Positions 22,757-34,566 of a stretch of 64,000 nucleotides of DNA are shown one piece after another. The translations under genes were made by a program, and so were the position numbers. This DNA is from Zygnema cylindricum (taxonomy: Eukaryota; Streptophyta; Zygnematophyceae; Zygnematales; Zygnemataceae). Within the stretch, counting starts at the first letter, position 1. Each line of letters begins with the position of its first letter. The notes beneath the pieces are model-generated. The model saw nothing but the letters and a program-made list of their open reading frames with translations. It did not search any database and was not told the DNA's origin. Location: positions 33,501-97,500 of the forward strand of contig JBBHKE010001809.1 in assembly GCA_037447655.1 (NCBI GenBank), read 5' to 3'.

Positions 22757-24602
22757 TATAGGATTAGATGACATGGCAACGGACAAAGTAGGAGGGAAGT
22801 ATTTCTTAATTGGTGATGAACAATACAGAGTTGTCGTTTAAGTAGAAGAGAGAAAGTCATAAGTATGACTTTTAAAATCTAGGGAGCTTATGTGACTCTG
22901 AAGGGTCACTTGGCTCATTTGCCGAAAAGGCAGAATTTGGATCCTTAGGTGTCAGTGAGAGCTAAGAATCAGATCTACTGGCAGAAACTGTCAAAAACTA
23001 CAGTGGCTGCAGTGTGCGCTTCTAAGAAGTTCCAGGAGTAGAAAACAAAAATAGATAACTAAAACAAAAAACTGAAACTAAAACAGAAAAATGAAAGAAC
23101 AGAAAACTGAACTAGGTGAAAAGCATAGGCTAGACTGCTCTAACTAGCAAGATAACGCAAATTGGAATACCGGTTTGCGTTATTAACAAAGGTAGGGTTA
23201 GTTCGAAGATTCTAACAAAGGAATAATTTTAACATCCCCCTTCTTGGTTAGAATCGAAGGCCGGAGGAGGAAAGATGAAGTTCGAATTGAGGACGGGCAA
23301 GGGCTTTAGTGAGGAAATCAGCCAGCTTGGAAGTGGGACAGTATGTGAACTCCACAGTGCAAGCAGCAATGGTGTCGCGTGTGAAGTGGAACTGGATGTC
23401 AATGTGCTTCGTCCTTCGATGGTGTACTGGATTGCCCATAAGGGCAAAGGAACCTTGGGAGTCGCTGAAGATGATAATCGCGGAGGGTTGTGGAAACTGA
23501 AGGTTGGAGAGGAGAAAGCGTAACCAGATCGCCTCTTTGGTGGCAAGAGTGGCAGCCATATATTCGGATTCGGTGGAGGAAAGAGCAACGGTTAGTTGCT
23601 TCTTGGAAGACCAGGAAATGAGGGCGCCATGAAGGGAAAAACACACACCGGTAGTGGAGCGTCGCGAGTCCAAATCGCCCCCCCAAGTCCGCATCACAAA
23701 AACCAACCAGCTCAGGCGAAGAGGAGCCAGTGAAGGTGAGCTTGAGGCTTTTTGTCCCTTGGAGATAACGAAGAACCCTTTTGGCAGGTGATCTGCGGCT
23801 AGACACAAATTGACTGATCTATCCAACTGCTACTATCCAACTGCTACTGCTATATCTGGACACATCCCTGTCATAGCATACATGCATGAGACTCCGAACA
23901 ATGGAACGATAAAGTTCATGGGTTGCTCCGGGGACAAGCCCACCGGAGTTTTTGATAAGTTTTACATTGGGGTCTAATGGAGTGGAAATCAGGCTGCAAT
24001 CTGACATGGAAAATCTGGTGAGGATTTCATTGATATATTTTTCTTGGGATAGGTATAAGGTTTTGGAGAGTCGATTTTGACCGACAAAAATACCAAGACA
24101 GTATTCCACCTCGCCTAAGTCAGTCATGGAGAAGTAGAGGTTAAGCATGGTTTTTACTAGATTGATGAGGGAAAGAGAAGGACTGGCTAGAAGAAGATCA
24201 TCTACATAGATAACTAGGATGACTAGAGACTCGTCATTACCTCGCAAAAAAAGACCAAAATCTGCATCAAACTTGTTGAAGCCCTCCTTGAGAAGAACGG
24301 CCTCCAGGTGTTTATTCCAAATGCGAGGCGCTTGTTTCAGGCCGTAGAGAGATTTGAGAAGACTGCGTGCTCGGTGCCAGGCGCTACATATCCTTCCGGT
24401 TGGCGGATGAAGATTTCCTCGCTTAATGTGCCGTAGAGAACAGCTGTTTGCACATCCATGTGATGGACGTGCGAGTCACGCGCAGCGGCAAGGGAGAGGA
24501 GTATACGAATGGAAGTAAATTGTGCTATTGGAGCGTAGGTTTCGTTGAAGTCAACCCCCTCCTTCTGCAATAAACCTTTGGCGACAAAGCGGGCCTTAAA
24601 GC

Positions 24603-24960
24603 GGTCAAAGGATCCATCAGCTTTAGTTTTGATGCGGAAAACCTATTTCGATCCGATGACCTTTCGATCTTTTGGAAGGGAGATGAGTTCCCACGTGCCA
24701 TTTTTTTGCAAGGATGCAAACTCCGTGTCTGTGGCCACTTTCCAGGAGGCAGCATGTGGCCCATTCATGGCAGCTGAAAAAGGTCAAAGGATCCATCAGC
24801 TTTAGTTTTGATGAGGAAAACCTATTTCGATCCGATGACCTTTCGATCTTTTGGAAGGGAGGTGAGTTCCCACGTGCCATTTTTTTGCAAGGATGCAAAC
24901 TCCGTGTCTGTGGCCACTTTCCAGGAGGCAGCATGTGGCCCATTCATGGCAGCTGAAAAA
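24603..24960. repeat. 179-bp perfect-looking tandem duplication in TE2
   Basis: GGTCAAAGGATCCATCAGCT starts at 24603 and again at 24782. The two copies run to 24781 and 24960 with very few differences (for example GATGCGG versus GATGAGG). It repeats the start of the RT domain. Confidence 0.9.
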
Positions 24961-26797
24961 GATCGAGGAACGGCGAAAGTGGCAATGTTTGCTGTTCCAT
25001 TAGCTTCACGAAGCTGCTGGTTGAATTCACTCTTTCGAAGGGGGAGGGCGGTAGCATCAGGAGTAGGAACGGAATTTTCCTTTTGAATAACATATGGTGG
25101 ATCGTTAGGATTGACTGCGGAGAGGGAATAAGGGTCGGAAACAGTCCGAGAGAGTGGGGAAGGGGAGGATGGTAAAAAGAGTTCTGAAGTAGATCTGAGG
25201 AGTGTGGAAGGAGGGAGGAGCAGAGAAGGGTGGGAGAGTGAAGAATGATTGGCCGAATGAGGAGGATTGGCAGGGGAGATGATGAAAAGGGGTGATGAAA
25301 GAGATTCAAGCTAGGTAAGGGGAAGAGGAGGAGGGGAAGGAAAAGGAGGTGAAGCATGCAGGAGTTTGAGAAGGAGAGGTGCTTCATTAAAACTGACGTC
25401 AGGGCTGTGGACGACTCGACCTTCGCTAGAGACCCAGATTCAGTATGCCTTGGATTCGGTTGCAAAACCAACTAAGATGCCCGATTTGGCTTGGCTGTCT
25501 CACTTGCCGGCTGAAGTAAGATTCTTTATCCAAGCGGTACAACCGAATATACGAAAGTGTGAGACGTCTGGTTTTACTCCTGTCCACGCTTCATGAGGGG
25601 TTTTCCGGGAAGAGCGGAGGTTGGGGAAAGGTTACGTAAGTAATTTGCAGTGGTTACAAATTCTGCCTAGAAAATTGTTGGCAGGGCAGCGAAATGTAAC
25701 ATGGACCTCGCCATGTTGACCACCGTACGATTATATCTCTCGGAAACACCATTTTGTTGTGGTGTATGTGTAACTGTAGATTGGTGAATAATTCCGTGAT
25801 TACTGAGGAATCGCGAAAATTCGGTGGAGAAGTATTCCCCCCCTGTTGTCGGTCCTTAGACATTTGATACGACAGTCAAGGGAGTTTTCAACAAGGGATT
25901 TGTATTCTTGAAATTTGTGGAACGTGTCAGATTTGCGCCGAAGAAGGAAAAGATGACAGAAGCGTGTGGCATCATCAATGAAGGTTACAAAATATAGGGC
26001 GCCGGTGTGACTGGGTACAGACATAAGACCACAGACAATGGACCACAGAGATCAGAGTGAACCAATGGGAGGGGGCCGCTGGATTTAGAAGTGGAAGATA
26101 GAAAAGACGGACGCATTGACTTGCCTTGGACAAGCAAAAAGGTAGATTTTTCGTTGAAAATGGATCTAGGCCGTTGACAAGACCTTTGCTTAATGCTTGC
26201 AGACTGAAGGCGGAAAGATGGCCGTATTGTAAATGCCATCGTGGGAATGAATGTGGCGATGGCGATACGGCAAAGTTGGTAGATCCAACGGAGTTAAAAT
26301 GAGATAGGATGTATATAGAGCCGGATTTGATTCCAAGTCCTACTTGAGCGTGAGTAGACAAATAGAATGTAACAGAGGTTGTGGAAAAAACAGCAGTGGC
26401 GCCTTGATGAAGGGCGACGCCAATTGAGAAAAGATTATTTTTCAGTCCAAGGACGAATAGGACGTGAGAGAGTATTATTGGTGATGTCACGTTGGGGCGG
26501 CCGACAGTGGAGATTTCACCGATTTGGGTGGCCGTTAAAGCGACATTGTTACCTAGTAGAATCGTGATAGGAGAGAGTAGCGGCGATATGTTTGTAAACC
26601 AATCAGAGAGTGAGGATAAATGATGGGACGCTCCAGAGTCCATGACCCAAGAGTCGTTTGGTATAAGTGGATCGGGTACCGCGGACGTGACAAGGGCGAA
26701 ACCATAATCAGGTTGTGTTGAAGGATATTGAGCAGCCGGTAATTGTCCCAAGACAGCTAGAGCGGGACCATAAAGATAATTGCTGTACAGATGGACG

Positions 26798-27043
26798 TGT
26801 TGGAGAATTGTCCACTTTGGACTCCACACGTGTGTATCGCGCTGTAAGGTGGTTCGCCAGTGCACCGCTAAATCGCCGTATAAATTCGGTATTAGGCGCT
26901 TGCGTACACATCGGCCGGGTAGCTCAGTTGGTAGAGCTAGTGTACGGTTCACACAGGTCTCGGGTTCGAACCCTAGCTTGGCCATTTTCCAAAGTTAACA
27001 CTTTGGCGCCTTAGCGATTAGTTGAAAATCGCCGATTCTAACA
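26798..27043. mobile_element. Solo-LTR-like element carrying a tRNA-like pol III unit
   Basis: 246 bp inserted in TE2's gag-protease region. It begins TGTTGGAGAATTGTCC and ends GCCGATTCTAACA: TG...CA ends with short inverted repeat TGTTRGA/TCTAACA. The 5-bp target duplication GGACG stands at 26793-26797 and 27044-27048. It shares no sequence with the copia LTRs here, which end in TA. Inside, 26913-26984 folds like a tRNA and has A and B boxes and a TTTT terminator. The size and layout recall Cassandra TRIM LTRs, which carry 5S rRNA sequence; here the pol III module is tRNA-like. A SINE is less likely because the tRNA part does not start the insertion. Confidence 0.75.
26913..26984 (+). tRNA. 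tRNA-like sequence inside the solo-LTR-like element (probably not a working tRNA)
   Basis: The acceptor stem GGCCGGG pairs with CTTGGCC (two G-U pairs). D arm GCTC/GAGC with loop AGTTGGTA. Anticodon stem AGTGT/ACACA (one mismatch) around loop ACGGTTC. T loop TTCGAAC on a weak stem. A box TAGCTCAGTTGG (26920-26931), B box GGTTCGAACCC (26963-26973), TTTT at 26985-26988. Position 33 is C instead of the invariant U and the T stem is mismatched. Read literally the anticodon would be GGT. Best seen as a tRNA-derived pol III promoter module. Confidence 0.6.
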
Positions 27044-27929
27044 GGACGATGGGCGGTGGTGGAAGATATTCACCAAAAGGAGCATTGGCGCATCTAGAGG
27101 AATGAGGATTGGCGAAAGGATTTGTTTGCGCGAAATATTCGGGATGACCGGTTGGATCGCTTCAACCATAGAGGCTTGGCCAGGATAAAGACCGTGGCCA
27201 CCTTTTCGTCCACGCCCACTTGTACGACAAGGACCTCCTTGACGATCGCGTTTTAGTGCAGGACAATTGTCAATGATGTGATCAAGCTCGCGGCAATAAC
27301 AACACGAAGAGATCTTGGACGGCCGGGTGGATGGATAATAGGTTGCCAAAGCGACACCAGGAGGTAGAGTTTGTTTCGTCTCTTTATGCACCAGACTGAC
27401 GGTCAGAGACGGAATAGTGATAACTACAGAAGAGTTGTCGATTGATGAAATGAAGGCGGCATAGGAAGACGGCAGTCCTTCTAAGATTGTCGTAATAATA
27501 TCTTCATCAGATACAGTAGAGCTGATACTCTTCAGACGTCCAGCAAGTGATTTGATATTGTGAATATATTGTTGGATACTCTCAGAGGGAAGTTTCTAAG
27601 AAGAAATCAGTTGTCGACGAAGGAGGAGTTTGTTGGACCACGACCGAACTTCGTACGCGTTGGTTAACATTTTCTAGGCGTCGTGAGCAGAATTAGCGTC
27701 ACGGATGAGGTCGAGTTGGGAAGGCTTAAGAGACAGAACCAATCGCGAATGCACCTCTTCATTGCGAAGTAGCCAAGTAGGTTTGGCGGTGACATCAGAT
27801 AGTTCTGCCTCGCTTCTGTAGACAATAGACCAAAGTTTCTCCCGCCGCAAAAGGTGCTTGATTTGATACTTCCATCCGTAGAAGTCCATGCAGTTGAATT
27901 TTGCAACGGTGTTTGAGTTCGTAATGAAA

Positions 27930-27940
27930 GGCCCATAACC
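27930..27940 (-). promoter_or_regulatory. Primer-binding site of TE2 (half-tRNA type)
   Basis: On the - strand GGTTATGGGCC follows the LTR end CTATA directly. All 11 bases complement the anticodon arm of eukaryotic initiator tRNA-Met (GGCCCAUAACC) and encode Gag GYGP. Confidence 0.8.
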
Positions 27941-28466
27941 TATAGGATTAGATGACATGGCAGGGAACAAAGTAGGAGAGAAGATAAATGCATAAAAGGA
28001 CAAAGGTAGAGAAAGACAATTGTATTTCTTAATTGGTGATGAATACAGAGTTGTCGTATAAGTAGAAGAGAGAAAGTCATAAGTATGACTTTTCAAGATC
28101 CAAGGAGCTTATGTGACTCTGAAGGGTAACTTGGCTCTTTTGCCGAAAAGGCTGAAATTGGATCTTTAGGTGTAAGTGAGAGCTAAAGATCAGATCTACT
28201 GCCAGAAACTGTCAAAAACTACAGGGCTGCAGGGCTGCAGTGTGCGCTTCTAAGAAGCTCCAGGAGTAGAAAACAGAAATAGATACCTAAAACATAAAAC
28301 TGAAACTAAAACAGAAATTGAAAGAACAGAAAATTGAGCTAGGTGAAAAGCATAGGCTAGACTGCTCTAACTAGCTACATAATGCAAACTGGAATACCGG
28401 TTTGCGTTATTAACAAAGGTAGGGCTAGTTCGAAGATTCTAACAAAGAAATAATTTTAACACATGG

Positions 28467-29549
28467 AGCTTGTAAAATCCATGTTAAACGCTCATTTCTC
28501 CATGGCAAACGTAGGGGAAGTCGAATAGTGTCTTGGCATATTTGGAGGTAGCGATCGTCCATCTTGAACTCTTTATCTTCCCCAAGAAAATTACATTGGT
28601 GAAATTCGGACCGCATTCTTTATGGCAACTTGCACCCTTATCTCTACACCATTATATTTCTCAATGTCAAGCTTATCAAAAACTACTATGTGGGTGGGCC
28701 TATCTAGGGGGGGATATACATATACATGATCAGTTTAGGTCCATTGTTGGTAGTTTAATGATTGCCATGACTTTTAGGCATCTATTTGCTGCCAAAAGAG
28801 TGCCCCATTACCTCCTAAGGCACTAAAACTTTGAAAATCACCTTCAATGATTCATCACCTCTAGATCTTGTCGACCACTGCGACGCCGCTCGAGAGGTGA
28901 ACTGGATTTTCGTCGCTCCAAAACAGACGTCTCCTTTTCCCTCGCAGGTGCCTTTGTTTCTTGGGCCTCCAAGAAGCAACCAATAGTTGCTTTGTCCTCC
29001 ACCGAAGCACAATACATGGCTGCCAATCACGCCACTAAGGAACGGTCCCTTCTCCTCAACTTACAATTCTGCCAATCCCCTGCCACCACCATTTTCTATG
29101 ACTCGCGAAAGGCCCTTGCCCTCATGAACAATCTGGTTCATCATCGCCGGATGAAGCATATCGACATTCTATTTCATTTTACCCGCGACGCCATTGCTGC
29201 CGACCCTGTCTTTTTTTACTACACCGCGAATCGCTATTAGCGTCAAGAAATAAACAACATAAAAAAAAATAGCGTTATTAACGCTAATTGGGAATTTCAA
29301 AATTTTCAAAGAAATCATGTACTCTAGTTAGAATTTACTCTAAGTTTAAAATATAATTACTTTTTCTATTTAGGAATTTGGGTCAAAATTTGGGGGAACC
29401 GAATTAGCGTTATATACGCTAATAGCGATTGCGGTGTATTGCCCCTCTTCTCTCCAAATGGCTGATTTTCTGATTAAAGCCCTTCATTGTCCTCAATTTG
29501 ATGCTCACCGCTCCTCTGTTGGTCGTCGTTTCTAGCAATCCGGGGAAGG
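28467..29549 (+). pseudogene. Element A, part 2: end of RT and RNase H
   Basis: It continues from the TE2 insertion: ELVKSMLNAHFSMANVGEVE at 28467, then the RNase H region with [20 protein letters not shown] near 28970 and [20 protein letters not shown] near 29140. After a MITE (29220-29438) it finishes with QMADFLIKALH and a purine-rich CCGGGGAAGG before the LTR. Frameshifted throughout. Confidence 0.85.
29220..29438. mobile_element. MITE-like element, TACACCG family, inside element A
   Basis: It starts TACACCGCGAATCGCTATTA and ends CTAATAGCGATTGCGGTGTA, 219 bp, splitting the RNase H frame between TFTY-like codons and CPSSLQMADFL-like codons. TA flanks both ends. It inserted after element A. 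Confidence 0.8.
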
Positions 29550-29970
29550 TGTTGGAACTCTGAATTCTTCCTTATTCTTCTTTGCTCCAAACTTAGCCTA
29601 TTAGCTTTCGTCGTAGATAAAAAGGCTAGAATTCTATTTCTCGTTATCTCTCTTTGTACCTCAGTTTTAGATTCAGTTTTAGATTCTACTTTCAACCTTA
29701 TTCTCCATTAGATTTGATCCCTTTTTTACCTACAAAAAGACACTTTGCCCTTTCCTCCTATGTTAGGAAAAAACCAAGTAACCATTCGAGATCACTTGAG
29801 ATGCCTATCAGATTGTTTAGATGTCAATACGTGACATTATCACTTAGTGCTTTAGTTCTTTTTCTTCATTGTAATATTTACCATTTTTATTTTTTTTGGC
29901 AATTACTTTGCCTTTTTCTTACCTGTCATTTTCTACATTTATGTCGGCTCCCGTGACTTCTAATTCGATA
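29550..29970 (+). mobile_element. 3' LTR of element A
   Basis: TGTTGGAACTCTGAATTC ... CTAATTCGATA, 421 bp, preceded by a purine tract. As in the sister elements it ends with an ATG-started mini-frame (ATG at 29941, MSAPVTSNSI). GA-rich DNA starts immediately after. Confidence 0.8.
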
Positions 29971-30448
29971 AAATGGAGGGAGAGGGAGAGGAGAGCAAGA
30001 GGGAGAGGGAGAGGTATAAGGAGAGGGAGAGGGAAAGGGAGGGGGAGAGGGGAAGGAGAGGGAGAGGGAGATGGAGGGCCAAAGAAAAAGGGACAGGAGA
30101 GGGGAAAGAGAGGAAGGGGGGGAGGGAGAGAGAGAGGGAGAGGGAGAGGGAGGGCCAAAGAAAAAGGGACAAGGAGTGGGGAAAAAAAGGGAGAGGGAGA
30201 GGAGGGGAAGGAGAGGGAGTGGGAGAGGACGAGGGGGAGGGGTAGGAGAGGGAGAGAGGGAGGGGTAGGAAAGGGAGAGGGAGCGGGGGAGGGGGAGGGG
30301 AAAGGGAAAGAGAGGGAGAGGGAGAGGGAGCAAAAGAGGGAGAGGGAGAGGAAGAGGGAGGGAGGGAGAGAGACGGAGAGTGGGAGAGGGGTAGAGAGGG
30401 AGAGAGGAAAAGCGTGGGAGAGAGATATTGGTGAGGGAGAGAAGGAGG
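29971..30448. repeat. GGGAGA purine tract
   Basis: An AATGGAGGGAGAGGGAGAGG-type sequence containing a duplicated module (AGGGCCAAAGAAAAAGGGAC at about 30075 and 30149). It ends with GGAGG, the target duplication of TE3. Long open frames here are repeat artefacts. Confidence 0.9.
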
Positions 30449-30966
30449 TGTTAAAATTACTCCTTTGTTAGAATCATCAGGCTAGCTCTACTTTTAAGAA
30501 ATAACGTAAACTGGTATTCCAGTTTACGTTATTTAGCTAGTGCTAGCATTCTAGCCTATGAGACTCACCTAGTTCAGTTTTCAGTTTCCAGTTTTCTGTT
30601 TTTCCTTTTGCTTTAGTATCAGTTTTCTGTTTTCTGCTCCTGGCGCTTCTTAGAAGTGCACACCGTAGCCTCTGTAGCATCTGACACTAGATTTGATCCT
30701 TAGTAGCTTCTGACACTAGACTTGATCCTCTAGACTAAGGATCTCAATTTTTGCCTTTTCGGCAAAAGAGCTAAGTGACCTTTCAGAGTCACATAAGCTC
30801 AACAGACCTTGAAAAGTTACATTCGTGACTTTCCCTATTCTACTTAAACGACTGCCTTGTACTTTCTAAAATACCAAGAAATACAATTTGTCTTTCTCTA
30901 CATTTTTGTCCTTTTCTATATTACTTTCATCCTACTTTGTCTGCTGCCATGTCATCAACTTCTATA

Positions 30967-30977
30967 GGTTATGGGCC
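30967..30977 (+). promoter_or_regulatory. Primer-binding site of TE3 (half-tRNA type)
   Basis: GGTTATGGGCC directly after the LTR end CTATA. All 11 bases complement the tRNA-iMet anticodon arm; the site overlaps Gag codons for GYGP. Confidence 0.8.
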
Positions 30978-33900
30978 TTTCAATGCTAACTCCAACAACG
31001 ATGCTAAATTCAACGGCACGGACTTCTACGGATGGAAGTTTCAGATTGAGCACCTTTTGCGGCGGGAGAAACTTTGGTCTATTATCAACGGAAGTGAAGC
31101 AGAACCTTCGGATGCTACCGCCAAACCTGCTTGGCTGCTTTGCAATGAGGAAGCACATTCGCGATTAGTTTATAGCCCTTGAGCCTTCCCAACTTGGACT
31201 CATCCGTGACGCTAGCTCTGCTCATGACGCCTGGAGACTTCTGACAAATGCCTACGAAATTCGATCTTGGTCAAACAAACTTCTTCTTCGTCGTCGACTG
31301 ATTTCTTCTCAGAAACTTCCCTCCGAGAGTATGCACGACTACATCCAAAATATCAAATCTCTGGCTGGTCGTCTGAAGAGCATCGGCTCTACCGTCACTG
31401 ATGAAGATATTATTACGGCAATCTTAGGAGGACTACCGCCCTCTTACGCCGCATTCATTTCATCGATTGACAATTCTTCTGTCACTGTTACTATTCCTTC
31501 TCTCACCACCGGTCTGGTGCATGAAGAGACAAAACAGAATCTGCCTCAGCCCCCTGGTGTCGCTTTGGCAGCCTATCATCCGTCCACCCGGCCACCCAAG
31601 ATCTCCTCCTGTCGCTATTGCCGGGAGTCTGACCACGTTATCGAAAATTGTCCTGCACTCAAGCGTAAGCAGGACCGACAAGGACATCCTGGTCGGGCAG
31701 GTGGGCGTGGCCGCCAGGGTGGCCGCGGCCTTTATCATGGTCACGCCTCTACGGCTGAAGCAATTCCTCCGGTCGTCCCTGACTATTTTGCCCAGACAAA
31801 TCCTTTCGCGTATTCTCATTCACCTGGATATGTCAACGCTCCTCTTGGCGAATATTCTCAACCGTCGCCTGTCGCCCAGCCGTACAACACTTATCCTTAT
31901 GGTTCCGTTCCACCTGTTGCCGCACAATCACTGGCTGCCCCATATACTTCACCACCTCCTGATTATGGATTTGCCCTGGTCGCATCTGCACCGCCCGATC
32001 CTCTCATCCCAAACAACTCTTGGATCGTAGACTCTGGAGCGTCCCATCACTTATCCTCCCGCTCCGATTGGTTCACAAAATTATCGCCGCTTCATTCTCC
32101 CATGACGATTTTACTTGGCAACAATGCCGCCTTAACGGCTACTCATATCGGTCAGATCTTAACTGTCGGCCACAATAATGTGACATCACCGATAATCCTC
32201 TCTCATGTGACTGAAAAAGAATCATTTCTCCGTCGGCGCAGCCCTCAATCAAGGCGCCACTGCTGTTTTCTCCACCACCATTGTCACATTCTATTCATCT
32301 ACTCATGCGCAAGTAGGTCTTGGAATAAAATCAGGATCTATATACATCCTATCACACTTCCAATCCGTTAGATCTGCCAACTTAGCTATATCCACTTCAC
32401 CTCAATCATTCCCACGATGGCATCTCCGATATGGCCATCTTTTCGCCTCCGGTTTGCACACATTAAGTAAAGGCCTTGTCAACGGCCTAGATTCATTTTC
32501 GCCCAATAATCTGCCATTTTGTTCGGGATGCGTCCAAGGCAAACTAACTCGGCCGTCCTTTCCATCTTCAACCTCTAAATCTGACGGCCCTCTTACATTG
32601 GTCCACTCGGACCTCTGTGGTCCCATGTCTGTACCCAGCCATACCGGCGCCCTATACTTCGTCACATTCATTGATGATGCTACACGCTTTTGTCACCTTT
32701 TTCTCCTTCGTCGAAAATCTGACACATTCCACAAGTTTCAAGAGTACAAATCCCTCGTTGAAAACTCCCTTGACTGTCGCATAAAATGTTTGAGAACCGA
32801 CAATGGGGGAGAGTACTTCTCCACCGAATTTTCGCGATTCCTCAGCCTTCACGGCATCATTCACCAATCGACGGTCGCAAATACGCCACAACAAAACGGG
32901 GTTTCAGAACGATACAATCGTACAGTCATCAACATGGCAAGATCTATGTTACATTTCGCTGCTCTACCGACAAACTTTTGGGCAGAATCTGTCACTACGG
33001 CAAATTACCTACGTAATCTTTCCCCAACTTCCGCCCTTCCTGGAAAAACCCCTTATGAAGCCTGGACGGGAATTAAACGCGACGTTTCCCATCTTCGTAT
33101 ATTCGCGGCGTGGGTGAAAAATCTAACTCCGGCCGGCAAGTGGGATAGCCGAGCCAAATCGGGCGTCCTAGTCGGTTTTGCCACCGAATCAAAGGCATAC
33201 CGAATCTGGCTATCCACCGAACGTCGAATTGTCCTCAGCCGTGACGTCAGCTTTAATGAAACTCCTCTCCTTCTCAAACTCCTAAACTCCTCCTCTCCCA
33301 TTCCTTCCATTCTTCCCCTTACTACTGTCCACACAGAGCCTCCTTCATCAGCCCTATCTATCATTTCCCCTGCCATTTTTCCAAATTCGACCGATCCTCC
33401 TTCACTCTCTCCTCCTCCTTTACCACTATCTCCCACCCCACTCATCCGGACAACTTCAGAGCCACATTTACCATCCTCCCCTCCCACACTCCCTCGGACA
33501 GTTTCAGACCCTTACTCCCTCTCCTCAGTCGATCCTCATGCTCCACCATATGTTATTCCAGTTGGCAATCTTGCGGCTCCTCCTGCTGCCATTACTCTCC
33601 CCATCCGACGAAGTGAAAGAGTTACTCTCCTGATCCGACGAAGTGAAAGAGTTCATGCTCGGCAGCTTCGCGATTCAAATGGCACAGCAAACGTTGCCAC
33701 TGTCGACGTTCCTCATTCCTTTTCAGCCGCCATGAGTGGACCAAATGCTGCCTCCTGGAAAATAGCCACGGACGCTGAATTTGCCTCCTTACAAAAAAAT
33801 GGCACGTGGGAACTCACCTCCCTTCCACAAGGTCGAAAGGTTATCGGATCGAAGTGGGTCTTCCGCATCAAAACTAAGGCCGATGGATCCCTTGATCGCT

Positions 33901-34566
33901 ATAAAGCTCGCTTCGTTGCGAAGGGCTTTCTCCAAAAGGAAGGTATTGACTTCCATGAGACCTACGCTCCTGTAGCAAAGTTCACCTCAATCCGTATCCT
34001 TCTCTCCCTTGCTGCTGCCCGTGACTGGCACGTACATCACATGGATGTACAGACCGCTTTCCTCTACGGCACATTAAGTGAGGAAATTTTTATCCGGCAA
34101 CCTGAAGGATATGTCGCGCCAGGCACCGAGAACCTCGTCTGTCGACTTCTCAAATCTCTTTATGGCCTGAAGCAGGCGCCTCGTGTTTGGAATAAACACC
34201 TGGAGGCAGTTCTCCTCAAGGAAGGTTTTCATAAACTTGATGCATATTTCGGTCTTTTCCACAGAGGTAATCAAGAGTCTCTTACCATCTTAGTCATCTA
34301 TGTCGATGATCTTCTCTTAGCTGGTCCCTCTCTTCCCCTCATTAACCTTGTCAAAACCATGCTCAACCTTCATTTTTCGATGACTGACTTAGGAGAAGTC
34401 GAGTACTGTCTTGGTATTTTTGTAGGACGAGACCGGCCCTCCAAGACTTTATATCTTTCTCTGGAAAAATATATAGGTGAAGTCCTTAGCAAATTTTCTA
34501 TGTCTGATTGCAGTCCAGTTTCTACTCTATTAGACCCAAATGTCAAGCTTACCAAAAACTCCGATT

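Larger units (their letters stand above)
23238..27958 (-). pseudogene. TE2 gag-pol remnant
   Basis: The ATG at 27958 lies in the LTR; Gag runs IGYGPFITNSNTVAKFN. The zinc knuckle is CCYCRELDHIIDNC (about 27300), the protease VMDSGASHH (about 26640), the integrase HSDLCGP region around 26050, followed by RTDN and PQQN. RT has [13 protein letters not shown] (about 24210); RNase H covers 23826-23248 and ends SSSGLRF. Many frameshifts and stops, plus an internal duplication in the RT start, make it non-functional. Confidence 0.88.
22757..28461 (-). mobile_element. TE2: Ty1/copia LTR retrotransposon, decayed, with target duplication CATGG
   Basis: 5' LTR 28461-27941 (TGTTAAAATTATT ... CTATA) and 3' LTR 23234-22757. 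The 5-bp target duplication CATGG stands at 22752-22756 and 28462-28466. It interrupts element A in its RT region, so it is younger than A. A polypurine tract CAAGAAGGGGGA precedes the 3' LTR. The LTR is the same subfamily as TE3. The element contains a 246-bp foreign insertion at 26798-27043 and a 179-bp internal duplication. Confidence 0.92.

Noticed and set aside
26913-26984. Functional host tRNA gene (anticodon GGT, Thr)
   Set aside because: No U33, mismatched T stem, and it lies inside a mobile element with target duplication; kept only as a tRNA-like promoter module.
29896-30471. Arg/Gly/Glu-rich protein of about 190 residues
   Set aside because: Frame of a GA simple-sequence tract started from the LTR of element A.
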